Source: Rhizobium lentis (GTDB lineage Bacteria; Pseudomonadota; Alphaproteobacteria; Rhizobiales; Rhizobiaceae). Taken from it: a stretch of 64,000 bases of DNA. Position 1 is the first letter of the stretch. Each line of letters opens with the position of its first letter. The stretch lies in assembly GCF_014200175.1 (NCBI RefSeq), contig NZ_JACHBD010000012.1:153044-217043 (forward strand), given 5' to 3'. The translations under genes were made by a program, and so were the position numbers. This document shows positions 42,214 to 50,400 of this stretch, piece after piece. The notes beneath the pieces were generated by a model. That model ran no database searches. It worked only from the letters and a program-made list of their open reading frames with translations, and was not told the origin of the DNA.

Positions 42214-42891
42214 ATGAACGACAGCGGGGGAAACAGGGGAAAGAAGCAGGCCCGGCGACCGTCGACAGAACGGACGGCCCAACGCGATCCGGAGCGGACA
42301 CGCGCGGCGATCCTCGAAGCGGCGACCCGGGAATTCGCCGAAAACGGCATGGGCGGCGCCCGCGTCGACGCCATCGCCGAACGAGCCGGCACCAACAAAC
42401 GCATGCTCTATCATTATTTCGGCGACAAGGAGCAGCTCTACCTCAAGGTGCTGGAAGAGGCCTATGTCGGCATCCGCACCGCCGAGCGCGCGCTGCATAT
42501 CGGCGACCGCAGCCCGGAGGATGGCATCAGCGAATTGGCGCTCTTCACCTGGCGCTATTTCCTCAAGCACCCGGAATTCCTGAGCCTGCTCGGCACGGAA
42601 AACCTGCATCGCGCCCGGTGGCTGCGCCAGTCCGTCCGGCTCAAGGAACTGCATTCGCACCTGATCGGCGAGCTATCCCAAGTGCTCGAACAAGGGAAGA
42701 AACAGGGCGTCTTCATCGAGACGGCCGATCCGCTGCATGTTTACCTGACGATCGCTTCGCTCGGCTATTTCTACCTTTCCAACCAGTACACGCTTTCGAC
42801 GATCTTCGGCCGCGACCTGATCGAGCCGGCCAATCTCAATGCCTGGGAAAAGCATATCGTCCACGTCACGCTCGCCTCGATCAAGCGCTGA
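42214..42891 (+). CDS. TetR family transcriptional regulator of the sugar/uronate regulon
   Basis: A 225-residue regulator from the ATG at 42214, preceded by GTGGAG; starts at 42181 and 42109 are open. The helix-turn-helix is RAAILEAATREFAENGMGGA then RVDAIAERAGTNKRMLYHYF, with the GxKxxLYxxF signature of TetR proteins. The remaining residues are the helical ligand domain. It lies between the importer operon and the rightward dehydrogenase operon, and both have the same operator just upstream, so it is the likely repressor of both; a third copy precedes uxaC. The ligand is unknown. Confidence 0.88.
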   Translation: MNDSGGNRGKKQARRPSTERTAQRDPERTRAAILEAATREFAENGMGGARVDAIAERAGTNKRMLYHYFGDKEQLYLKVLEEAYVGIRTAERALHIGDRSPEDGISELALFTWRYFLKHPEFLSLLGTENLHRARWLRQSVRLKELHSHLIGELSQVLEQGKKQGVFIETADPLHVYLTIASLGYFYLSNQYTLSTIFGRDLIEPANLNAWEKHIVHVTLASIKR

Positions 42892-42914
42892 ATAGCGAAA
42901 GCAGGATTTGACTC

Positions 42915-42960
42915 TTGACAGGCTCGCCGCTCTTCTGTCATCAAGTAACCGTTTAGTTAC
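42915..42960 (+). promoter_or_regulatory. Promoter and operator of the rightward dehydrogenase operon
   Basis: TTGACA (42915-42920), a 17-18 base spacer, weak -10 near CATCAA, then GTAAC-CGTTTA-GTTAC (42945-42960), a perfect inverted repeat ending 62 bp before the ATG at 43023. The operator would overlap the transcription start, fitting repression. Confidence 0.7.
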
Positions 42961-43022
42961 CGGCTTGGGAGGGCCGGGCCGGCATGCCCGCTCCCGCCGA
43001 AAAAGATTGCAGGGAGGAAAAA

Positions 43023-44171
43023 ATGGCACGCTTGGGCATCATCTTGCACGGCGTCACCGGCCGCATGGGTTACAACCAGCATCTGGTGCGCTCGATACTG
43101 GCCTTCCGCGACCAAGGCGGCATCACGCTGAAATCGGGCGAAAAACTTGAGATCGACCCGATCATCGTCGGCCGCAACGGCGCCAAGATGGAAGAGCTGG
43201 CGAAGAAGCATAACATCAAACGCTGGTCGACCGATCTCGATGCCGCGCTCGCCAATTCCGACGACACGATTTTCTTTGACGCCGGCACGACGCTGATGCG
43301 CGCCGAGCTACTGTCGAGGGCGCTCGACGCCGGCAAGCACGTCTATTGCGAAAAGCCGATTTCTGACGATCTGCAGGTGGCGATCGATCTCGCCCGCAAG
43401 GCGCGGCGCTCCGGGCTCAAGCATGGCGTCGTGCAGGACAAGCTCTTCCTGCCGGGCCTGCGCAAACTGGCGCTGCTCAGGGATTCCGGCTTTTTCGGCA
43501 AGATCCTCTCGGTTCGCGGCGAATTCGGCTATTGGGTCTTCGAGGGCGATTGGGGCGTGCCGGCGCAGCGCCCCTCCTGGAACTATCGCAAGGGCGATGG
43601 CGGCGGCATCATCCTCGACATGCTCTGCCACTGGCGCTACGTGCTCGACAATCTGTTCGGCGAGGTCAAGGCCGTCTCCTGCCTCGGCGCCACGCATATT
43701 CCGCGCCGCATCGACGAGCAGGGCAAGCCTTATGATTGCGACACCGACGATGCCGCCTATGCGACCTTCGAACTTGAAGGCGGCGTGATCGCGCAGGTCA
43801 ATTCCTCCTGGGCGGTGCGCGTGCGCCGCGACGATCTCGTCACCTTCCAGGTCGACGGCACCCATGGTTCGGCCGTCGCCGGGCTGACGAAATGCTGGAG
43901 CCAGCACCGCGTCAACACGCCGAAGCCGGTCTGGAACCCCGACCAGCCGCAGACGATCGATTTCTACAAGACCTGGGACGAGGTTCCGGACACGCAGGCC
44001 TTCGACAATGGCTTCAAGGCGCAATGGGAAATGTTCATCCGCCATGTCGTCGAAGATGCGCCGTGGCCCTACGGGCTCGAAGCCGGCGCCAAGGGCGTGC
44101 AACTGGCCGAACTTGGCCTGAAATCCTGGGCCGAGCGCCGCTGGCTCGACGTTCCCGCACTGGAGTTCTGA
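43023..44171 (+). CDS. Gfo/Idh/MocA family dehydrogenase (first gene of rightward operon)
   Basis: A 382-residue oxidoreductase from the ATG at 43023, preceded by GGGAGGAAAAA. Rossmann motif LGIILHGVTGRMGYNQH near the N-terminus, GKHVYCEKPISDD with the conserved EKP lysine near residue 110, and YRKGDGGGIILDMLCHWRYV with the active-site Asp/His. The N-terminal variation (LHGVTGRMGYNQ) and a long insert (SGEKLEIDPIIVGRN) mark a distinct subfamily often found beside DUF993 genes. The next gene starts 3 bases after its stop. Confidence 0.92.
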   Translation: MARLGIILHGVTGRMGYNQHLVRSILAFRDQGGITLKSGEKLEIDPIIVGRNGAKMEELAKKHNIKRWSTDLDAALANSDDTIFFDAGTTLMRAELLSRALDAGKHVYCEKPISDDLQVAIDLARKARRSGLKHGVVQDKLFLPGLRKLALLRDSGFFGKILSVRGEFGYWVFEGDWGVPAQRPSWNYRKGDGGGIILDMLCHWRYVLDNLFGEVKAVSCLGATHIPRRIDEQGKPYDCDTDDAAYATFELEGGVIAQVNSSWAVRVRRDDLVTFQVDGTHGSAVAGLTKCWSQHRVNTPKPVWNPDQPQTIDFYKTWDEVPDTQAFDNGFKAQWEMFIRHVVEDAPWPYGLEAGAKGVQLAELGLKSWAERRWLDVPALEF

Positions 44172-44174
44172 GGC

Positions 44175-45338
44175 GTGACGACAATCAATCTCCCCCTCGA
44201 CGGCAAGATCGTCGCCTATACGCTGACAGGCACGCCGATCGAACTGAAGAAGCGTGATGCCACAGCCTTTCCGCGCATCGCCTATGCCGCCGCCCATGTC
44301 GTCGCCGATCCGCTCGCCGACAATGACCCCTGGCTGACGCCGGCGATTGACTGGGAGCGGACGCTCGCCTTCCGTCATCGGCTCTGGGATCTCGGCCTCG
44401 GGGTCGCTGAAGCCATGGATACGGCGCAGCGCGGCATGGGGCTCGGCTGGCCGGAAGCGCGTGACCTCATCCGCCGGGCGCTTGGCGAAGCCGCCGGGCG
44501 CAAGGATGCATTGATTGCCTGCGGCGCCGGCACCGACCACCTGATCCCCGGCCCCGAGGTCACGATCGACACGATCCTCAAGGCCTATGAGGAACAGCTC
44601 GAAACGGTCGAGGCGGCTGGCGGCCGCATCATCCTGATGGCAAGCCGAGCACTTGCCGTCGTCGCCAGGAGCCCGGACGATTACGTCAGGGTCTATGATC
44701 GCATCCTGCGCCAGGTCAAGGAGCCGGTCATCATCCACTGGCTCGGCGAAATGTTCGATCCGGCGCTTCAGGGTTACTGGGGCAATGACGACCATCTGAA
44801 AGCGATGGAAACCTGTCTCGAGGTGATCGAGGCCAATGCCGGAAAGGTCGACGGCATCAAGATCTCGCTGCTGTCGAAGGAGAAGGAAGTGGCGATGCGC
44901 CGCCGGCTGCCGAAAGGCGTGCGCATGTATACCGGAGACGATTTCAACTATGCCGAACTGATTGCCGGCGACGAAGAGGGCCATTCCGACGCGCTGCTCG
45001 GCATTTTCGATGCGATCGCGCCGGCAGCGTCGGCTGCGCTCGACGCGCTTGGCCGCAAGAGCAATCACGAATTCTTCGATCTGCTCGAGCCGACCGTGCC
45101 GCTGTCGCGCCACATCTTCAAGGCGCCGACCCGCTTCTACAAGACCGGCGTCGTTTTCCTCGCCTATCTCAACGGCCTGCAGGATCATTTTGTCATGGTC
45201 GGCGGCCAGCAGAGCACGCGCTCGCTCACACATCTGGCCGAACTCTTCCGCCTGGCCGACAAGGCGCGGGTGCTGGCCGATCCCGAACTCGCAACAGCGC
45301 GCATGCGCCAGGTGCTGGCTGTCCACGGCGTTCACTGA
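44175..45338 (+). CDS. DUF993 family protein (dihydrodipicolinate-synthase-like barrel)
   Basis: A 387-residue protein with a GTG start. It matches DUF993, a family distantly related to the DapA/NanA aldolase TIM barrels: LIACGAGTDHL and GGRIILMASRALAVVARSPD align with the barrel strands, and VDGIKISLLSKEKEVAMRRR holds the lysine (IKIS) at the position of the Schiff-base lysine in DapA-like enzymes. No activity is established for the family. It is tightly packed between a dehydrogenase and a sugar isomerase, so it probably performs a retro-aldol or lyase step on an oxidised sugar; this is inference. Confidence 0.88.
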   Translation: MTTINLPLDGKIVAYTLTGTPIELKKRDATAFPRIAYAAAHVVADPLADNDPWLTPAIDWERTLAFRHRLWDLGLGVAEAMDTAQRGMGLGWPEARDLIRRALGEAAGRKDALIACGAGTDHLIPGPEVTIDTILKAYEEQLETVEAAGGRIILMASRALAVVARSPDDYVRVYDRILRQVKEPVIIHWLGEMFDPALQGYWGNDDHLKAMETCLEVIEANAGKVDGIKISLLSKEKEVAMRRRLPKGVRMYTGDDFNYAELIAGDEEGHSDALLGIFDAIAPAASAALDALGRKSNHEFFDLLEPTVPLSRHIFKAPTRFYKTGVVFLAYLNGLQDHFVMVGGQQSTRSLTHLAELFRLADKARVLADPELATARMRQVLAVHGVH

Positions 45339-45365
45339 TCTCAGGCATGGCAGGGGAGGAATGAG

Positions 45366-46196
45366 ATGCAGGTCGAAGGACTTTCGATCAACCTGGCGAC
45401 GATCCGCGAGCAATGCGGCTTCGCGGAAGCCGTCGATATTTGCCTGAAGCACGGCATTACCTCGATCGCGCCCTGGCGCGACCAGGTCGCCAAGACCGGT
45501 CTCGACGAGGCCGTGCGCATCGTCAAGTCGAACGGCATCAAGCTGACCGGCCTTTGCCGCGGCGGCTTCTTTCCGGCGGCGAACGAGGTCGACTGGCAAA
45601 AGAACCTCGACGACAACAGGCGCGCGATCGACGAGGCGGCGGCTTTTTCCGCCGACTGCCTCGTGCTCGTCGTCGGCGGCCTGCCCGGCAGCTCGAAGGA
45701 TATTGTCGCTGCCCGCCAGATGGTGCTCGACGGCATCGCTGCCGTTCTGCCGCATGCCAAGGCATCCGGTGTGAAGCTCGCGATCGAGCCGCTGCATCCG
45801 ATGTATGCCGCCGACCGCTCCTGCGTGAACACACTCGGCCAGGCGCTCGATATGTGCGAACCCCTCGGCGAGGATGTCGGCGTGGCCATCGATGTCTACC
45901 ATGTCTGGTGGGACCCCGATCTCGCCAATCAGATCGCCCGCGCCGGCCGCATGAAACGCATCTTCGCCCATCACATCTGCGACTGGCTGGTGCCGACCAA
46001 GGACATGCTGCTCGACCGCGGCATGATGGGCGATGGCGTCATCGACCTCAAAGGCATAAGACGGATGATCGAGGCGGCCGGTTTCTTCGGGGCGCAGGAG
46101 GTGGAGATTTTCTCGGCCGAGACCTGGTGGAAACGCCCGGCCGAAGAGGTGATCGCCACCTGTATCGAGCGCTTCCGGAGCTGCTGCCAGATCTGA
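45366..46196 (+). CDS. Sugar phosphate isomerase/epimerase (AP endonuclease family 2)
   Basis: A 276-residue TIM barrel of the xylose-isomerase-like superfamily. Metal ligands are visible in LAIEPLHPMYAADRSC (Glu), VGVAIDVYHVWWDP (Asp, His), RIFAHHICDWL (His) and FFGAQEVEIFSAETWW (Glu). GGGGAGGAATGAG precedes the ATG. These proteins epimerise, isomerise or eliminate at oxidised sugars, and are frequent partners of Gfo/Idh/MocA dehydrogenases in pathways that go through a 3-keto sugar. It follows the DUF993 gene by 27 bp. Confidence 0.9.
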   Translation: MQVEGLSINLATIREQCGFAEAVDICLKHGITSIAPWRDQVAKTGLDEAVRIVKSNGIKLTGLCRGGFFPAANEVDWQKNLDDNRRAIDEAAAFSADCLVLVVGGLPGSSKDIVAARQMVLDGIAAVLPHAKASGVKLAIEPLHPMYAADRSCVNTLGQALDMCEPLGEDVGVAIDVYHVWWDPDLANQIARAGRMKRIFAHHICDWLVPTKDMLLDRGMMGDGVIDLKGIRRMIEAAGFFGAQEVEIFSAETWWKRPAEEVIATCIERFRSCCQI

Positions 46197-46237
46197 TTTC
46201 AATATTTGTTTCATCACGCATGCAGGAGGATCATTCG

Positions 46238-47515
46238 ATGGAGAAACGCCGTTTTGCCCTGATCGGCACCGGAAACCGCGGCACCACCATGTGGGGCAAG
46301 GACCTGCTTGCCGGCTGGCGCGAACATGTCGATCTGACCGCCATCGTCGAGAAGAACTCGCTGCGCGGCGAGCGGGCCCGCAACATGATCGGCAGCAACG
46401 CGCCGCTTTACGAAAACATCGATTCCATGCTCGCCGAGCAGAGGCCGGATCTGGTCATCGTCTGCACGCCCGACCAGACGCATGACGACATCATCGTGCG
46501 GGCGCTGGAGTCCGGCATCGACGTCATCACCGAAAAGCCGATGACCACCTCGATCGAGAAAATTCGCCGGATTCTCGACGCCGAGAAGCGCACCGGCCGC
46601 CGGGTCGACGTGTCCTTCAACTATCGCTATGCGCCGACGGCGGCCCGCATCAAGGAACTGCTCAATGCCGGTGAGATCGGCCGGGTGACCTCCGTCGACT
46701 TCCACTGGTATTTGAACACCAAACACGGCGCTGACTACTTCCGCCGCTGGCATGCCTATACGGAAAATTCCGGCAGCCTGTTCGTTCACAAGGCGACCCA
46801 CCATTTCGATCTCCTGAACTGGTATCTCGACAGTGATCCAGAAGCCGTCACGTCCTTTGCCGATCTGCAGAACTACGGCCGCAAGGGGCCGTTCCGCGGA
46901 TCCCGCTGCAAACTCTGTCCGCACGCACATGAATGCGACTACTATCTCGATCTCGAGGCCGATCCTTTCCTGGATCAGCTTTACGAGGATCCCTCGAAGA
47001 TCGACGGCTATTTCCGCGACGGCTGCGTTTTCCGCGAGGATATCGACATTCCCGATACGATGGTTGTCAGCCTGCGCTACCGCAACAACGTTCATGTCTC
47101 CTATTCGCTGAACACGTTCCAGCCGATCGAAGGCCATCACCTTGCCTTCAACGGAACCAAGGGCCGTATTGAGATCCGCCAGTACGAGGCGCAGCCTTGG
47201 GAACAGCCGAAAGAGGACACCATTCTTCTCATCCGCAATTTTCCGAACGGCCAGGAAGCCGTCGAGCGCATCGTCGTTCCGCATTTCACCGGCGGCCATT
47301 ACGGGGGCGACGACCGCATGCGCAACATGATCTTCAAGCCCGAGATGGAAGACAGGCTCGGCCAGCGCGCCGGCACCCGGGCGGGCGCCATGTCGGTGCT
47401 CTGCGGCATTGCCGCGCTGACGAGTTCGCGGACCGGCAAGGTGGTCGAAATCGCCGATCTGATGCCCGAGCTTGCCGATGACGGCTCACCCAATTCGCTG
47501 AGGACACCGCGCTGA
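46238..47515 (+). CDS. Gfo/Idh/MocA family dehydrogenase (last gene of rightward operon)
   Basis: A 425-residue oxidoreductase; AGGAGG lies 8 bases before the ATG at 46238, and the frame upstream is antisense or shadow sequence. Rossmann motif FALIGTGNRGTTMWGKDLLA (5-24), VCTPDQTHDDIIVRALESG, DVITEKPMTTS with the conserved lysine, FNYRYAPTAARIKELL and HKATHHFDLLNWYL with the active-site His/Asp. Unusual is a cysteine cluster (SRCKLCPHAHECDYY) that could bind zinc. It is convergent with the hydroxyacid dehydrogenase gene, with 10 bp between. Confidence 0.92.
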   Translation: MEKRRFALIGTGNRGTTMWGKDLLAGWREHVDLTAIVEKNSLRGERARNMIGSNAPLYENIDSMLAEQRPDLVIVCTPDQTHDDIIVRALESGIDVITEKPMTTSIEKIRRILDAEKRTGRRVDVSFNYRYAPTAARIKELLNAGEIGRVTSVDFHWYLNTKHGADYFRRWHAYTENSGSLFVHKATHHFDLLNWYLDSDPEAVTSFADLQNYGRKGPFRGSRCKLCPHAHECDYYLDLEADPFLDQLYEDPSKIDGYFRDGCVFREDIDIPDTMVVSLRYRNNVHVSYSLNTFQPIEGHHLAFNGTKGRIEIRQYEAQPWEQPKEDTILLIRNFPNGQEAVERIVVPHFTGGHYGGDDRMRNMIFKPEMEDRLGQRAGTRAGAMSVLCGIAALTSSRTGKVVEIADLMPELADDGSPNSLRTPR

Positions 47516-47525
47516 CGCTAAAGCG

Positions 47526-48535
47526 TCAGGCGATGTTTTCGAGATCCTGCCGGCGGATCTGGTAGCGCAGCGGCCGACCGGTCGCAAAACGCTCGACCTC
47601 GTCCGCCGCCATCTCGCCGAGACGCGCCCGTTCCAGACCGATGGCGCCGGCAATGTGCGGGGTCAGGAAAACGTTCGGCAGATCATAGAAGAGCGAACCC
47701 GCCTCCGGAATTTCCGGGTCGGTGACATCGATGACGGCGTCGATGCGGCCGGTCTTCAGCTCCGACAGCAGGGCCACCTCATCGATGAGGATGCCACGCG
47801 CGGTGTTGATGAGCGTCGCGCCGTCCTTCATTAGCGATAGTCTTGATGCATCGATCATATGCTGCGTCGAGGGCAGCGACGGCGCGTGCAGGGAAACGAT
47901 ATCGGCGCGCCGCATCAGTGCGTCGAGCTCGACTTTTTCAGCTCCCAGTGCGGCTGCCTCGGCGGCATCGATCATGGGATCGAACAGCAGCAGCCTGTAT
48001 TCGAAGGGTTTCAACAGCTCGATCACCCGCCGGCCGATGCGCGAGGCGCCGATAATGCCGAGGGTGCGGCCATAGTTGCCGATCGCTTCGCGCTGCATCG
48101 GATAGGTGCGATCGCGGTTGCGGTCGGCAACGTAGAGATCGCGGAACCGGAAGGCGCGCTTGCCTGCGAAGAGGATCGCAGCAAGAGTGAATTCGGCGAC
48201 CGGCACGGCGTTGGCCTCTGCCGAATGGCTTACTGTTATGCCGGCTTCGAAGATGGCCTCGTCGATGATGCCCTTCACCGTGCCCGCCGCATGGACGATG
48301 AGGCGAAGCCGCGGCGAAGCAGCGGGAATCTCCGGCCCGACATAGGGTGCGCCCCAGCCGGTCACCAGGATTTCGGCTTCGGAAAGCAGTCGTCCTGCCC
48401 GTGCATCTCGAGGCGCTGCAGCGGCTCGGGATCCAGCAGGCGGCCGATGGTATCGAGCCGGCGCAGGATCCCGTCGGGCAGGACATGCTCCGTACGCGAC
48501 GGCTCCATGGCAAGGACGATTGCCGGGCGGCTCAT
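47526..48535 (-). pseudogene. D-2-hydroxyacid dehydrogenase, broken by one frameshift
   Basis: The true start is the ATG at 48535, which overlaps the DUF2264 stop (ATGA). That frame reads PAIVLAMEPSRTEHVLPDGI then RRLDTIGRLLDPEPLQRLE and stops at 48362. From about 48410 the homology continues in another frame (RAGRLLSEAEILVTGWGAPY) through NYGRTLGIIGASRIGRRVIE (NAD site), NTARGILIDEVAL and FLTPHIAGAIG, with the catalytic Arg, Glu-region and His. Adding one base near 48403-48412 restores one frame of about 336 residues. A shorter product could start at the GTG at 48365. True pseudogene or sequencing error cannot be told apart here. Confidence 0.85.
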
Positions 48536-50400
48536 GGCATCTGACCCGGCGCTTCGATGGCGCTGACGATCACACCCCTTTCCCGCACCAGCGCCTCCAG
48601 CGCCGCAAGATCAGGCGCCTTCGGCGGCTGCGTCCAGGCGGACGCGGCGGCGGCGGGATCGCCGAGCGCCAGCACCGCCGTTACCAGGATGGTCTCACCG
48701 GACGCAATCTGGCCGCGCAGCTGCGGCACGATGGTCTTGGCGACGATCACATTGGTATTGGGCTGGGCCTTCTGCGCGAGGCCGGCGCGATCGACCGACG
48801 ATCCCAAATCGAGAATACCGCTGAAATCGGCTTCGCCGATGGCATAGGCAGCCCCATCCGAAGCCGACAGCGTGTCCAGCTCGAAATCCCGGCGGGCGAT
48901 GGCGAAGCCGCCTTCGGCGACCCTCAGCGGCCGGGCCGCCCTGATCCGGTGGAGGCGGATATGCCAGGGGGCCGCGGGCGCCAGCCAGCTTTCGACGCTG
49001 ACATCCGGGAAAGGCGACCATTTCGCATAAAGCACATCGCCCGCGAGCTTGGCTTCCTCATTGGTTTCGCGCACGCGGTAGTGCAGGCCGTCATCGCTGA
49101 AGGCCAGCATCGAATCGAAAGCGGCGAGCGCAAAGCCGCGCTCATCGGATTCGACGCTGAAGCCGTAACGGGTGGAATAGGCGAATTTGGCGTATTTTTC
49201 CGTGCCGAAACGCATCTGCAGATTTTCCTGGCCTGATGACAGTGCCACGACATCGCCGCCCGCCCGCATCATCACCATGCCGGGATGGCGCTGCGGAACG
49301 ATCTCGGGCGCCGGCTCCGGCGCCTTTTCCTCGGAGGTCCAGAACGGATGGTCGTCGGCGACCGCCAGCGGCAGAAAGGCCTTCAACGCCCAATAGGGCG
49401 AGCCGGCGGAATTGTAGCTCTCCGACATCAGCAGGTTCGGATAGCCGAAGCCGATCGACAACACGCCGTCGCGATCGGCAATCGGCTTGTCCCTCCACCA
49501 GCGCAGATGCTGCAGGCAGAGGTGCTTGACCTCACCCCAGGGCAGAGCTTCAACGCCGGCAAAGGCAAGCGCCGACCAGAAGCCGGCACAGGCAAAGCGA
49601 TAGGTCAGGCTGCGGCCGAAGGGGATGGTCGCCCCATCGGCGGCAAACCAGTGGCGGAAATCGCGGGCGAAGAGGATCGCCCGTTCGCGGTAGCGCTTGG
49701 CGTAATCGTCGTCGACGAGCTTCGAATAGATCAGCCCATAAAAATGCAGGGCGAAGGGAATGTAGTGGTCGATGCGGCGGACGTTTCCGTCGCGATACCA
49801 GCCGTCGACGATATAGAAGCCTTCGAGCTCCTCCAGATATTGCCGCGTCAGGCTGCGGTCGAAATCGGCGCCGAGACGATCGAGGGCAATGTCGACGAAA
49901 ATCCGGAAAAATTTCCAGTTGTTGTCGGCATAGTCGAACTGTCTAGCATGCTTGAGATAGGCGATGACATTGCTGCGGGCGCGCGCATCAAGCGGCTCCC
50001 AGATTTTTTCCGGCACCAGCGCCAGGGCAAAACCGAGGGCAGCAAGCTCGACCATCCGCTGATCGCGGCCATTGACCGTTCCCCAATATTCGGGATGGGC
50101 GGGGTCGGTGCCGTTTGCGAGGCCTTCGGCAAAACGATGCCAGTGGGCGAAGTCTCCGCCGCCGGCGCCGAGCGGCGCCAAACCCCAGAGCGGGCGGGCA
50201 AAACCTTCGAGATCGGCCGCCGCCCGGTCGAAATGGGCGGCGGCACCGCTCAGCCTGACGCGGGCATTGCCTTTCGAAAAACAAGCAACCAGCGGATCGA
50301 AGAGAGCAAGCAGGGCTCGGCCCATATCGGCGCGGGTTTCGAGGGGATTGCCAGCGAGCGGATTGGCGCTGGCGGGATCATAGGTCATCGGATCGCTCAC
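48532..50400 (-). CDS. DUF2264 protein, probable glycoside hydrolase-like
   Basis: A 622-residue protein without signal peptide. It matches DUF2264: WGTVNGRDQRMVELAALGFA, NNWKFFRIFVDIALDRLG, RDGNVRRIDHYIPFALHFYG and YNSAGSPYWALKAFLPLA are typical, and the N-terminal two-thirds would form an (alpha/alpha)6 barrel. I associate the family with GH154 and related uronyl hydrolases, which act on beta-glucuronides; that link is from memory and should be confirmed. It starts with GTG 23 bases inside the end of the LacI gene. The likely role is intracellular release of a uronic acid from an imported glycoside. Confidence 0.8.
   Translation of the reverse strand: MSDPMTYDPASANPLAGNPLETRADMGRALLALFDPLVACFSKGNARVRLSGAAAHFDRAAADLEGFARPLWGLAPLGAGGGDFAHWHRFAEGLANGTDPAHPEYWGTVNGRDQRMVELAALGFALALVPEKIWEPLDARARSNVIAYLKHARQFDYADNNWKFFRIFVDIALDRLGADFDRSLTRQYLEELEGFYIVDGWYRDGNVRRIDHYIPFALHFYGLIYSKLVDDDYAKRYRERAILFARDFRHWFAADGATIPFGRSLTYRFACAGFWSALAFAGVEALPWGEVKHLCLQHLRWWRDKPIADRDGVLSIGFGYPNLLMSESYNSAGSPYWALKAFLPLAVADDHPFWTSEEKAPEPAPEIVPQRHPGMVMMRAGGDVVALSSGQENLQMRFGTEKYAKFAYSTRYGFSVESDERGFALAAFDSMLAFSDDGLHYRVRETNEEAKLAGDVLYAKWSPFPDVSVESWLAPAAPWHIRLHRIRAARPLRVAEGGFAIARRDFELDTLSASDGAAYAIGEADFSGILDLGSSVDRAGLAQKAQPNTNVIVAKTIVPQLRGQIASGETILVTAVLALGDPAAAASAWTQPPKAPDLAALEALVRERGVIVSAIEAPGQMP

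Noticed and set aside
43308..46217. 969-aa open frame antisense to the dehydrogenase operon
   Set aside because: Spans three real genes and their gaps on the other strand; it is a by-product of third-position GC bias.
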